Positions 26,367-35,198 of a stretch of DNA of 64,000 bases are shown here, one piece after another. A model generated the notes under the pieces. It was not told where the DNA came from and did no database searches. It saw only the letters and a list, made by a program, of their open reading frames with translations. Made by a program: the position numbers and the translations under genes. Positions within the stretch are counted from its first letter, which is position 1. Every line of letters starts with the position of its first letter. This DNA comes from DASCNA01 sp036011305 (lineage in GTDB: Bacteria; Verrucomicrobiota; Lentisphaeria; Victivallales; GWF2-38-69): positions 1 to 64,000 of the forward strand of contig DASCNA010000267.1 of NCBI GenBank assembly GCA_036011305.1, given 5' to 3'.

Positions 26367-27683
26367 ATGAATTCACAAGAATACTATAAAAAAATTAGTA
26401 AAAATTTAAAAAATTGTTTTCAATACAATGACTGTATTATTTCAATTGAAAAAGAGCTTGTAAATGAAGGTTGCAATCCGGCTTTTCCAGCCATAACTGT
26501 GCCTAAAAGTAAGCTTAAATATCTTACTGAAGAAAGAGGGTTTCAAGTCCATATTCCCGTAATTGGAGCTAAATCTCAATCGGTTCTGATGCCTATGGAT
26601 TTTGAAATATATTTATGCAATGATAATTATAAATTATATACAGATAAAGAGAGTCAGAAATATTATTTTAATAAAACTGTTCCTGTTTTAAATTTTATCA
26701 AAAAATTATTTACAGACAGGGGGATGCCTTTTCTCTTGGATTATACACCATCAGGAGGGCATATATTATTTCAGAATCCGTTAAATCAACGTTCAAGTAA
26801 AGAACTTCAGCAGATGGGTTATCTTGAATCTGATTTAATAAGAGCATGTAAGGTTATTGATCCTAATAATTTGAGAAGGAAAAAGGGTATTTCTCTTGAA
26901 GCAGCTTCTGTTTTTAGCGGATTAGGAAAAATAGCTGAGTATATTTCTCTGTTAACTATGAGTGAATTTAAGAATAATGAAGCAGAAGGTAGACTGCCTG
27001 TTACTATATCTGATTCAAAGGATAACTGTATTAATCTTGATAATTCATGGTGTGAAGGATCACCACATATGCGTTCTATTAGAAGTCCTTATAGTCTTCA
27101 CAAAAAAAATCAAGAGAAATACGGAAGGGATAATGATCCTCCTTTAGTCGATGTTATCGGGTGTTACTTTGACGGAGAGGTTTTAGAAAGTGTTATTGAT
27201 ATAAATACCATTATAGACTGTATGTGGGATCTAAATAAAGCTGCAGAGCATGGAGAGAAATTTACAGGAGTAATACCTGCTGCCAATGATAATTTAATTG
27301 ATTTTATTGGGGAGTATAAAAAATCTGATCTGTATTCGTTTCATCAGGAATTTGATGCCGAAAAAGATTTGAACTATGGGGAAGCAATTTATAGAGCAAA
27401 GAAAGAGAATAATATACCCGACTGGAGTAGGACTGTATTGTACAATCCAAATCCGGCAGCTCTTCAGCCAATTAAGATGATCGGTCTTATATATGACTTT
27501 GTTATTCGCGCTAAATGGAAACCGAAGCATGCTGCTAATATACTTAGAGATTTGTATATGGATAATAACAATGGATGGACTCAGGATTTTGTTGATTCAT
27601 ATCCAGCGGAAGAAAAAGCAAATTTCTGGGGAAGAACTTTTGGTGCTCTTGCTTATTGGAACACTGGAAAAATAAATATTTAA
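26367..27683 (+). CDS. Protein with archaeo-eukaryotic primase (AEP/PrimPol)-like motifs
   Basis: 438 aa, not assigned to a named family. Several features fit the AEP superfamily of primases and polymerases. A PMDFEIY strand carries Asp78 and Glu80, candidate metal ligands (motif I). It is followed by a helix, FIKKLFTDRG, and then LLDYTPSGGHILF with Ser129 and His132, matching the TPSGGxH form of motif II. Asp225 in NLDNSW is a possible motif III ligand just before MRSIRSPYSLHKK (236-247), which resembles the R-x-P-x-S-x-H-x-K segment of LigD and PriS primases. No helicase or zinc domain is attached. The start is ATG 26367 with AGG 6 bases upstream; a TTG at 26352 lacks one. It is probably in an operon with leuB. 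The function is inferred from motifs only. Confidence 0.5.
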   Translation: MNSQEYYKKISKNLKNCFQYNDCIISIEKELVNEGCNPAFPAITVPKSKLKYLTEERGFQVHIPVIGAKSQSVLMPMDFEIYLCNDNYKLYTDKESQKYYFNKTVPVLNFIKKLFTDRGMPFLLDYTPSGGHILFQNPLNQRSSKELQQMGYLESDLIRACKVIDPNNLRRKKGISLEAASVFSGLGKIAEYISLLTMSEFKNNEAEGRLPVTISDSKDNCINLDNSWCEGSPHMRSIRSPYSLHKKNQEKYGRDNDPPLVDVIGCYFDGEVLESVIDINTIIDCMWDLNKAAEHGEKFTGVIPAANDNLIDFIGEYKKSDLYSFHQEFDAEKDLNYGEAIYRAKKENNIPDWSRTVLYNPNPAALQPIKMIGLIYDFVIRAKWKPKHAANILRDLYMDNNNGWTQDFVDSYPAEEKANFWGRTFGALAYWNTGKINI

Positions 27684-27725
27684 ACCTTGTAAATATTTTT
27701 AAATTTCTGGAAAAATTTAAAAACA

Positions 27726-27755
27726 AAAAAGCTCTGAAATTTCTCAGAGCTTTTT
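27726..27755. terminator. Bidirectional intrinsic terminator
   Basis: AAAAAGCTCTGA (27726-27737) pairs perfectly with TCAGAGCTTTTT (27744-27755) around a 6-base loop, and is T-rich on both strands. It lies between the convergent primase-like gene and the POT transporter and should serve both. Confidence 0.85.
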
Positions 27756-27777
27756 ACTTTTGTAAATATCTTTTTAG

Positions 27778-29319
27778 TTATACCGTTTTTAAATCTATAT
27801 CAATATTCTCATCAGGACCATGGTCAATTAATTTGCAAAGTTTTGGAATATAGATCATCATAATAATTCCAACTATAATAGCAAGAATACCGATCCATAA
27901 AAATGTATGAAAATAGCTTTCATTTGTTAGTAGAGGGTTGCCTAATTGTTTTACTGAAAAATTACCGACTGCAATTCTTGAAATATAACTGGCTCCTATT
28001 GCTGCAACTCCAGTCATCATACACCAAAGTCCCATCATTATATTCTGCAATTTCCTTGGTACTAATTTTCCTATAGCAGCATATCCTATAGGAGAAATAC
28101 ATAACTCTCCCAAGCTTTGGAGAATATAGCTCCAAAAAATCCAACTAAAAGCTACAACACCTGCAGTAGTTGCCAAATGGATTCCGATAGGAAGGATAGC
28201 AAAACCTACACCAATTAATACTAAAGCTATTGAGAAAAGAAGCGGTAGTGAAACTTTGTATCCTTTTTTCCTCAGTTTGGCAAGCAGAAGTGCCATGATA
28301 GGTCCACCTATTACGATTACTACAGTATTGATATTTGCAACCCATTGAGGAGCTATTGTTATACCAAACATTTTTAGGTTTACATTGTGGTCAATAAAAA
28401 GAATTAGAGCCATTGGAGCTAACTGATATAATGCCCAGAAAAAGAATGAAGCTAGCATTAAGAATACAAATGCTTTCATCCTTCCTCTTTCAGATTTTAT
28501 TTTTCTGGTGTAGGCAATAAAAATTGTAGTAAGAATTAAACATACACAGATTGCTGATATAATCGCATTACTAACATCTGCGTGACGTATTAAAATAAGC
28601 ATTATTATTAATGTAATAACAATTACGCCGACACCTTTCCAGAATTGTTTTTTGCATTTACTTTTTGCTGTATGAATCATTTCAACTAGGTATGTTTCTC
28701 TATCTCTTACGACTTTCCAGTTGAAGGCAATCAGAAGAATTGCAACTATGTTTGCTGCGCCACCAAGTCCAAAAAGCATTCCAAAGTTATGGTGAAGTTG
28801 ATAATATCCTGCAACTGAAAAACCAACAAAAAATCCAATATTCATTCCGCTGTAGTTCCACAAGAACGCAGTTTCTCTTTTTGGATCATCAGGATCATCA
28901 AACAGTTGAGTTACCATGCTATTCATGCATGTTACATTTAATCCACTTCCTGTTAGAAATATAGCAAGCCCTATCATCATAAAAGTTACACGTAAATGCA
29001 TTGGTGCTAATGCTGTTTGCACCAAGAATACTGCAGCAATTATTTGTAAGCCCATGGACATACAGAAAAGAAGCCTGTTAGAAATATATCTTCCCCCCAT
29101 GTATCCACCTAAAAAGTGAAGACCAAAGTTAAATGCAAGAAAACTTCCAGTCAAAGCTGTAACAGCTATAACAGATAAACCAAGCTGTTGTGTGCCGTAC
29201 AGTGTTAACGTCTGCAATAATATTGCATAACTTAAAGTTGAAAAAATTTGAGTACAGAAAAGAGTAACCATCCCTCTTTTTAGTTCTCGCTCGTGAACTA
29301 CATCTTTGGCTATCGCCAT
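27778..29319 (-). CDS. POT/PTR family proton-dependent oligopeptide transporter
   Basis: 513-aa inner-membrane MFS transporter importing di- and tripeptides with protons. The N-terminal HFLGGYMGGRYI segment and an acidic, charged region of helix 1 (ERELKRGMVTLFCTQIFS) lead the protein. WNYSGMNIGFFVGFSVAGY is the PTR2-type motif, and SLGELCISPIGYAAIGKLVP corresponds to the conserved GELCLSPIG block of helix 10. About 14 membrane spans are predicted, as usual for bacterial POT proteins. A GGGGG sequence lies 7 bases before the ATG. It stands alone, ended by the shared terminator. Confidence 0.9.
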   Translation of the reverse strand: MAIAKDVVHERELKRGMVTLFCTQIFSTLSYAILLQTLTLYGTQQLGLSVIAVTALTGSFLAFNFGLHFLGGYMGGRYISNRLLFCMSMGLQIIAAVFLVQTALAPMHLRVTFMMIGLAIFLTGSGLNVTCMNSMVTQLFDDPDDPKRETAFLWNYSGMNIGFFVGFSVAGYYQLHHNFGMLFGLGGAANIVAILLIAFNWKVVRDRETYLVEMIHTAKSKCKKQFWKGVGVIVITLIIMLILIRHADVSNAIISAICVCLILTTIFIAYTRKIKSERGRMKAFVFLMLASFFFWALYQLAPMALILFIDHNVNLKMFGITIAPQWVANINTVVIVIGGPIMALLLAKLRKKGYKVSLPLLFSIALVLIGVGFAILPIGIHLATTAGVVAFSWIFWSYILQSLGELCISPIGYAAIGKLVPRKLQNIMMGLWCMMTGVAAIGASYISRIAVGNFSVKQLGNPLLTNESYFHTFLWIGILAIIVGIIMMIYIPKLCKLIDHGPDENIDIDLKTV

Positions 29320-29478
29320 TATTTACCCCCACATTTTTTAATTTTTTAGTATAAATTTTTAAATTTACAATTTTGGTAAGCATTAATAAAATAATACAAG
29401 TTATAATTTAGTCAAATAAAAAACATTGATGATATATAATTAACAGCTATAAAATTTATATTATAAGTATATCTTTAC

Positions 29479-29507
29479 TTGTCAGATAATATTTTTAATC
29501 CTATGTG
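29479..29507 (+). promoter_or_regulatory. Possible promoter for the NIF3/CutA-like gene
   Basis: TTGTCA (29479-29484), 17-base spacer, TATGTG (29502-29507), about 13 bases before the ATG. The -10 match is only moderate, and the gene has almost no leader or Shine-Dalgarno. Confidence 0.28.
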
Positions 29508-29520
29508 AGTAACTTATAAA

Positions 29521-29841
29521 ATGAATAAAATATATAGAATAGATTTATATGTCCCAGATACACATTTGGAGATTGTTAAGAATGCGATGTTTGATGCAGG
29601 GGCAGGTAAAATAGGAAGTTATGATAGCTGCTGTTGGGAGGTTGAAGGAAAAGGTCAGTTTAGAGCATTAAGCGGTAGTAATCCATTTATTGGAAAAATG
29701 GGTGAAATTGAGAATGTAAAAGAGTTTAAAATAGAAGTGGTATGTCGTATAGAACTTGTTGAAAAAGTTGTAAAAGCTATCATGGAATCTCACCCTTATG
29801 AAACACCTGCATACCAGATAATAGAAGCATTTGTTTTGTGA
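29521..29841 (+). CDS. Stand-alone YqfO/NIF3-type PII-like domain protein
   Basis: 106 aa, resembling the small ferredoxin-like domain inserted in NIF3/YqfO proteins and related to PII and CutA. Recognisable features are YRIDLYVPDTHLEIVKNAMFDAGAGKIG at the start, the central WEVEGKGQFRALSGSNPFIG, and the C-terminal IMESHPYETPAYQI, a motif shared with YqfO. Stand-alone copies occur in many bacteria. The biochemical role is unknown, and metal or nucleotide binding is speculation. Its neighbour downstream is a membrane metalloprotease 85 bases away. Confidence 0.75.
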   Translation: MNKIYRIDLYVPDTHLEIVKNAMFDAGAGKIGSYDSCCWEVEGKGQFRALSGSNPFIGKMGEIENVKEFKIEVVCRIELVEKVVKAIMESHPYETPAYQIIEAFVL

Positions 29842-29926
29842 ATTGACAAATAATCTTATGAAAAAAGGATTTTAAACTTAGAACATTTCTATATTATTAT
29901 TATTCAATAGAAAAGGAAAAATCATA

Positions 29927-30553
29927 TTGTTTGCCCAATCACTTTTCAGTAACCCACAATTTTATTTTATGTGGATTTTTCTTGTTGTTTTTTCAGTATG
30001 TGCCCATGAATATTTTCATGCACAGGTTGCTTTATGGGAAGGCGATTCTACTGCATATGATAATGGATACTTAACTTTGAACCCATTGAAACAGATGGGA
30101 ATAATGTCTCTGATTGCGTTGCTGTTAATAGGTATAAGTTGGGGTGGAGTACCAGTTAATCCCAATAGGATGAGACATAAATACAGTGAAGCAATTGTTG
30201 CTTTTGCAGGACCTTTTATTAACTTTATTTTATTTATACTTTTTTCTTTTGCAGCTTCAATAGCTTATGTAAAAACAGGGGACGGGACTTCGCTGTTGGT
30301 TCAGTTTTTTTTCATAGGGGGAGTATTGAATACAGTTTTATTTATTTTTAATCTAATTCCTGTTCCGCCATTGGATGGATGGTCTATAATATCAGTAATT
30401 TTTCCTAAAATACATTCAATTAACTCTGAGTTGAGAAATGGATTTGTTTTTGCAATATTTGCAATCGTATTTTTCTCATTCGGTAAGATATTTCTGTTTG
30501 GTGCTTTTATCACCAATACTACTGTAAATATGTTTACAGGTTGGTTGTTGTAA
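29927..30553 (+). CDS. Site-2 protease (M50) family membrane metalloprotease
   Basis: 208-aa integral membrane protein with the zinc motif HEYFH (about 27-31, inside a hydrophobic segment VVFSVCAHEYFHAQVA) and the second motif NLIPVPPLDGW (about 142-152) supplying the third ligand. About six membrane segments are predicted. This compact form without a PDZ domain belongs to the Rip-like or uncharacterised M50 group, whose substrates are unknown. The start is TTG at 29927, supported by AAGGA about 9 bases upstream; no upstream ATG is available. Confidence 0.8.
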   Translation: MFAQSLFSNPQFYFMWIFLVVFSVCAHEYFHAQVALWEGDSTAYDNGYLTLNPLKQMGIMSLIALLLIGISWGGVPVNPNRMRHKYSEAIVAFAGPFINFILFILFSFAASIAYVKTGDGTSLLVQFFFIGGVLNTVLFIFNLIPVPPLDGWSIISVIFPKIHSINSELRNGFVFAIFAIVFFSFGKIFLFGAFITNTTVNMFTGWLL

Positions 30554-30568
30554 CTGTATAAAAAAAAA

Positions 30569-30590
30569 AGAGGCTTAAAAATTAGCCTCT
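30569..30590. terminator. Intrinsic terminator, strongest on the minus strand
   Basis: AGAGGCT (30569-30575) and AGCCTCT (30584-30590) form a 7-bp stem. On the minus strand the stem is followed by ten T residues, so it ends the small gene at 30613-30819; on the plus strand it may also stop the metalloprotease transcript. Confidence 0.75.
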
Positions 30591-30612
30591 ATCACTGTTT
30601 TGTTATAAATAT

Positions 30613-30819
30613 TTATTTATTTTTTTCAACATAAACAGTTTTTTTCGCTTCAAGCAAAGCTCCTACGGCCTCAAAGTCAATTGGTGTATATCCCTTCTCT
30701 TCAAGAGAAGAACAAAATTCCATCCAACCGTCATGATCCCATGAACCTTTGCATTTTTTTACAAAATTCATGGGAATACTCGTACGTGAAAGTTTTTTTA
30801 GATTTTTTTCTGCATCCAT
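30613..30819 (-). CDS. Small protein of unknown function
   Basis: 68 aa, unrecognised. It has a strong AAGGAG ribosome site about 10 bases before the ATG and its own terminator, so it is a real gene. The sequence has a basic N-terminal half (SIPMNFVKKCKGSWDHDGW), two cysteines, and a C-terminal helix-like part (GYTPIDFEAVGALLEAKK). No signal peptide or membrane segment is present. Its composition suggests a soluble cytoplasmic protein. It is monocistronic, 135 bases after the end of glgC on the same strand. Confidence 0.7.
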   Translation of the reverse strand: MDAEKNLKKLSRTSIPMNFVKKCKGSWDHDGWMEFCSSLEEKGYTPIDFEAVGALLEAKKTVYVEKNK

Positions 30820-30954
30820 GCAAAGTTACTCCTTATCGTTGTTTCTACAAAAATAGCTATTAAACTCAAATTTCATTAAGTTCAATAGCTATTCTACCCT
30901 AAAATTGAAAAATTTCACAAGAAATTTAAAAAAAAATGATAAATATTATGAAAT

Positions 30955-32268
30955 TTAGTCTTCATCACCATAATCTGGCCTTACAGCCTTAGGTAATTTC
31001 ATTCTTGATTTTCTCTTAGGGACAATTGTTAACCATGTCCCTTTTTCTGGATCTAGATCGACAACAGTGTAGTTTTCTTCATCTTCTTTTCTGTTAACTC
31101 CTATTATTGTTCCATCAGGTAAGTCATTATGCTTATCAATAATAGCATTTTTAACTGTACAGTTTTCTCCAACTTTTACGCTGTTGAGTAAAATTGAGCC
31201 TTCAACCTTTGAATAGCTGTGAACTCTTGATGAGTTAAACATTACTGAATCAACAACATTTGAACCTGAAATAATACATCCAGCCGAAACGATAGAATTT
31301 ATAGCCTTACCTATTCTTGGTTTGTCGTCTTTTGTTTTAGATTCATTATGAACGAATTTTGCAGGAGGGAGGCTCATATTGTAGTTAAAAATTGGCCATC
31401 TTTCATTATAAAGATCCAGTTGTGGTTCGGTAGCTCTTAAATCCATATTGGCTTCATAATATGCCTTCAGGCCGCCAACATCTTTCCAGTAAGGTATTGT
31501 TCCTGCTTTACGACCAGGAATTTTATTTGTATGAAAATTATATGCAAAAATTTTTCCGGTCGGAACAAGTGAAGGAAGAATGTTTTTTCCAAAGTCATGA
31601 CTGCTTGTTTCATCTTTTGCATCTTTTTTAAGCAGCGCGACTAAGTCTCTGCTGTTGAAAATATAGTTTCCCATAGATACAAGAGACATTTTGTCATTGC
31701 CAGGAATGGTCTGAGGATTTTTAGGCTTTTCCTGAAAACCTACGATTCTCCAATCTTCATCTACTTGAATTACACCAAAATCACTTGCTTCCTCAACAGG
31801 GACAGGTATTGCAGCTACTGTTACTGTAGCGTCTTTTTCTTCATGAAAGTCAATCAATTGGCTAACATCCATACGGTAAATATGATCGCCTCCAAATATA
31901 GCAACTACATCTGGTGAAAAATCTTCAATAAGATGCAGATTTTGATGTATACAGTCTGCAGTTCCTGAATACCAGTGACGATCTTCTGTCTGCATTTGTG
32001 CTGGAACAGGGATAATGAAATTACCTACTCCGTGATTTGATGAAGTATTCCATCCATTAATAATATGCTCTGTTAAACTTTGTGATTTAAATTGTGTAAC
32101 AACAAAAATACTGTTAATTCCACTGTTAATAAAATTACTGAGAACAAAATCTATTATACGATATTTCCCCCCGAACGGTACAGCTGGTTTAGCTCTTTCG
32201 AGTGTTAAAGGCGATAGCCTAGTTCCTTCTCCACCAGCCATGATCATTGCAAGAACTGATCTACGCAT
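30955..32268 (-). CDS. glgC: Glucose-1-phosphate adenylyltransferase (ADP-glucose pyrophosphorylase)
   Basis: 437 aa. It makes ADP-glucose from glucose-1-phosphate and ATP for glycogen synthesis. It shows the N-terminal nucleotide motif MAGGEGTRLSPLTLERAKPAVPFGG-like start (motif GGEGTRL), WYSGTADCI, FGGDHIYRMD, FGVIQVDE, VGFQEKPKNP and the IPYWKDVGG substrate loop. A left-handed beta-helix C-terminal domain follows (SIVSAGCIISGS, SILLNSVKVGENC). GGAGG 7 bases before the ATG at 32268 fixes the start; an in-frame TTG one codon upstream is too close. It is divergent from glgA. Allosteric arginines near the N-terminus are partly conserved. Confidence 0.95.
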   Translation of the reverse strand: MRRSVLAMIMAGGEGTRLSPLTLERAKPAVPFGGKYRIIDFVLSNFINSGINSIFVVTQFKSQSLTEHIINGWNTSSNHGVGNFIIPVPAQMQTEDRHWYSGTADCIHQNLHLIEDFSPDVVAIFGGDHIYRMDVSQLIDFHEEKDATVTVAAIPVPVEEASDFGVIQVDEDWRIVGFQEKPKNPQTIPGNDKMSLVSMGNYIFNSRDLVALLKKDAKDETSSHDFGKNILPSLVPTGKIFAYNFHTNKIPGRKAGTIPYWKDVGGLKAYYEANMDLRATEPQLDLYNERWPIFNYNMSLPPAKFVHNESKTKDDKPRIGKAINSIVSAGCIISGSNVVDSVMFNSSRVHSYSKVEGSILLNSVKVGENCTVKNAIIDKHNDLPDGTIIGVNRKEDEENYTVVDLDPEKGTWLTIVPKRKSRMKLPKAVRPDYGDED

Positions 32269-32405
32269 CAAAAAACCTCCAAATATTACTTTAAAGTCTA
32301 TTAAACATGGTTTATTTTATATACAATGCTTTTTAAAAGATATCAAATGTTGATCATAATTTCAGTTGATAATTTATTACATAAAAATAAAAAGAGAGGG
32401 AACAA

Positions 32406-33872
32406 ATGAATATTGTTTGGATTACAAGTGAAGCCGCACCTTATGCAAAAACAGGAGGATTAGCGGATGTTTCGTCGGCCTTACCGCTGGCTTTGTCTGA
32501 AAATGGACACAAAGTTTCAGTTATTATGCCTTATTACCCTCAGGTAATGAAAGATTTGACACTTAAAACAACAGTAAAAGAATCTTTACTTGGGGTTCCT
32601 TTTGGCTGGTCAACAGAGTGGGCTCAGGTTAGGGAACACCAAATTAATGAAAACTTGTGTTTTTATTTTATTGAATATAATCAATATTTTGATCGTCCTT
32701 CTCTTTATGATTACAGCGGAGTTGAATTTGGCGATAATGCATCAAGATTTATTTTCTTTTCCAGAGCCGCTATGCAGGCAGTTTTAGCACTTGATTTAAC
32801 TCCAGATATACTGCATACAAATGACTGGCCCACAGCATTATGTAACGTTTATCTTAAAACTCCTCTTTACTGGAATTTTGATAACTTTAAAAATTGTCGC
32901 TCAGTGTTAACTATACATAATATCGGTTACCAGGGGACATTTGATAAAAATAATCTATTTTTAACAGGATTAGGATGGGAATATTTTAACCATACTTGTC
33001 TTGAGTACCATGATAGGCTAAATTTTCTCAATGCTGGCATTTTGACGGCTGATATGGTTAATGCAGTAAGTCCGACCTATGCAAAAGAAATATTAAGTCC
33101 GGAATATAGTTTTACCCTTGATTCTTCTCTTCAGCATGTACAGTTTAGAGACAAGCTGAAAGGTATTCTTAACGGCATTGATGTAAATGAATGGAACCCT
33201 GAAACAGATCCATATTTACCAGCTCATTTTTCCCGGGATGATATGGACGGCAAAAAGGCATGCAAAGAAGCACTTCAGAGGGAATTCTCTCTGCCGATTA
33301 ATCCTGATGTTCCTATTTTTGGCATTGTATCCCGTCTAGCAACACAGAAAGGTATTGATGTATTTGGGAATGCTATTCAGGGACTATTAAAAGAAGATGA
33401 TATTCAGGTTATAGTGCTGGGAACTGGAGATTCTGCTGTTGAAGGGGTGTTGTCAGGACTGAATGGAGAATATCCGGATAAATTTTCAGTTTATATTGGA
33501 TACAGCAATAAACTTGCACATATGATTGAAGGGGGAAGTGACTTTTTCGTTATGCCGTCACGCTATGAACCTTGCGGTTTAAATCAAATGTACAGTATGC
33601 GTTATGGAACAGTTCCTGTAGTAAGAGGAACTGGAGGTCTCGAAGATACAGTTATTAATTATTCTCAGGACAATATAAATAATGCTACAGGTTTTAAATT
33701 TCATGATCTCACAGATGAAGCATTGTATTATACATTAAAGTGGGCTGAAGATATTTATAAAAATGAACCTGAAAATTTTGAACGAATTGTCTACAATGGA
33801 ATGTCAATTGATTTTTCATGGAAAAGAACAGCTGATGAATATGTGCAAATGTATAAAGATGCATTTAAATAG
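32406..33872 (+). CDS. glgA: Glycogen synthase (ADP-glucose dependent)
   Basis: 488-aa GT5 glycosyltransferase that adds glucose from ADP-glucose to alpha-1,4-glucan. It has the ADP-glucose-binding KTGGLADV (about 17-24), HTNDWPTAL, TIHNIGYQG, and the C-terminal domain SRLATQKGID, MPSRYEPCGLNQMYSMRYGT and VRGTGGLEDTV. Length is typical of bacterial GlgA. A GAGAGGG ribosome site precedes the ATG. It is divergent from glgC, with 137 bases shared as the control region. It is ended by a hairpin terminator. The branching enzyme and phosphorylase are not in the window. Confidence 0.96.
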   Translation: MNIVWITSEAAPYAKTGGLADVSSALPLALSENGHKVSVIMPYYPQVMKDLTLKTTVKESLLGVPFGWSTEWAQVREHQINENLCFYFIEYNQYFDRPSLYDYSGVEFGDNASRFIFFSRAAMQAVLALDLTPDILHTNDWPTALCNVYLKTPLYWNFDNFKNCRSVLTIHNIGYQGTFDKNNLFLTGLGWEYFNHTCLEYHDRLNFLNAGILTADMVNAVSPTYAKEILSPEYSFTLDSSLQHVQFRDKLKGILNGIDVNEWNPETDPYLPAHFSRDDMDGKKACKEALQREFSLPINPDVPIFGIVSRLATQKGIDVFGNAIQGLLKEDDIQVIVLGTGDSAVEGVLSGLNGEYPDKFSVYIGYSNKLAHMIEGGSDFFVMPSRYEPCGLNQMYSMRYGTVPVVRGTGGLEDTVINYSQDNINNATGFKFHDLTDEALYYTLKWAEDIYKNEPENFERIVYNGMSIDFSWKRTADEYVQMYKDAFK

Positions 33873-33926
33873 CTTCAAAATGCTAATTTATAATTACATT
33901 TTTGATATTTAATTTATATATTTTAT

Positions 33927-33965
33927 AACCTGTATTGCTGAAACTATTCTCAATACAGGTTTTTA
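33927..33965 (+). terminator. Intrinsic terminator after glgA
   Basis: AACCTGTATTG (33927-33937) pairs with CAATACAGGTT (33951-33961) around a 13-base loop and is followed by TTTT. It overlaps the last codons of the convergent drug transporter gene. Confidence 0.8.
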
Positions 33966-35161
33966 CTATTCTTAGTTTTAATAATTTCCATTGAAAATAT
34001 AATTAATAATATAGAACTTATAATTAAACTTGGAATTGAAAAAGATAATGTAGATGTAACTTGCCATGACATTATAATAATTCCGATAACAGCACTGATG
34101 CTGAATTCAAAAAAACATATAGATGCAGATGCTGATCCAGCAAATTCAGGAAAAATTTCCATAGCTCCTGCTGTTCCAGATCCCATACATAGTATCCCGC
34201 CTATTCCGATAAATATCATTGGAATAATAAAATTGGCTATACTTAAACCAAAGAAAATATACCAAAAAAACATTAGCAGTGATCCAAGTAAAGAGAGTAT
34301 TATTCCCAGATAAACTGTATTTAATATTCCTATTTTAGATACAATTTTTGCTCCAAAAATACTCCCTGAAAATGTTGCTATACCCATAAATGCAAACCAT
34401 AAACTGAATTCTATTTTGGAAAGCCCAAGTAAGCTCTGAAGTATATATGGAGAGATAGAGAAAAAGATTAACAGGTATGTCAGACCAGATGTAACAGCTG
34501 CGGTATATCTTATAAATTGTTTATTTTTCCATATATGAAAATAATGCCGAAATACAGAGAGATTTAGTGGTTCTTTAGATTTCTTTTGAATTGTTTCATT
34601 TATATAGTAATAAATAGTAAAATATGTTATAACACCTAATATTGAGAGGAAAATAAACATTGAGCGCCATCCAAACCATATATCCAGATAGCTACCAAGC
34701 ACTGGAGCTAATAGAGGAGATACCCCCATAACAGCATTTAGAAAATTATAACTTTTGGCTGCATCTTTGTCAGTGTAGATATCTTTTATTATAGCAAAAG
34801 AGGTCACAAGTAAACCTGTAGCAAAAAAAGCCTGAATAAATCTAGATATTATTAATTGTATAAGGCTGATAGAAAAGGCACATAATAGAGATGATAAAAT
34901 ATATAGAATAGCACATATTAAGCTTATTTTACGTCTGCCGAACTTATCCAGTAGAGGACCGATAAATAATTGCATAATGCCGCCTGATAGTGCAAACAGG
35001 CTTATAATAAGTTGAATTTGTACTTGTGAAGAATGAAAAAAATGCACAAGTTCTGGAATGGCAGGTACGATTAAATCCATTGCCACTACATAACACATAG
35101 CTAGCGGAGTTAACTTGAAAACAGTTTTTAAGGGTTTATTATCTTTTTGAATTAGCTGCAT
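33950..35161 (-). CDS. Bcr/CflA family multidrug efflux transporter (MFS)
   Basis: 403-aa, 12-helix proton antiporter of the drug-resistance MFS branch. The N-terminal VAMDLIVPAIPEL segment, GPLLDKFGRRKISLI (motif A loop between helices 2 and 3), VMGVSPLLAPVLGSYL (motif C, helix 5) and LYLGISL-type helix 9 fit Bcr/CflA. Substrates cannot be predicted. Its 3' end overlaps the glgA terminator hairpin. kup lies upstream on the same strand, with a 37-base gap, so co-transcription is possible. Confidence 0.85.
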   Translation of the reverse strand: MQLIQKDNKPLKTVFKLTPLAMCYVVAMDLIVPAIPELVHFFHSSQVQIQLIISLFALSGGIMQLFIGPLLDKFGRRKISLICAILYILSSLLCAFSISLIQLIISRFIQAFFATGLLVTSFAIIKDIYTDKDAAKSYNFLNAVMGVSPLLAPVLGSYLDIWFGWRSMFIFLSILGVITYFTIYYYINETIQKKSKEPLNLSVFRHYFHIWKNKQFIRYTAAVTSGLTYLLIFFSISPYILQSLLGLSKIEFSLWFAFMGIATFSGSIFGAKIVSKIGILNTVYLGIILSLLGSLLMFFWYIFFGLSIANFIIPMIFIGIGGILCMGSGTAGAMEIFPEFAGSASASICFFEFSISAVIGIIIMSWQVTSTLSFSIPSLIISSILLIIFSMEIIKTKNSKNLY

Positions 35162-35198
35162 TGAAATAATTTAAGGAGTTCAAGATTAATATTTTTGT

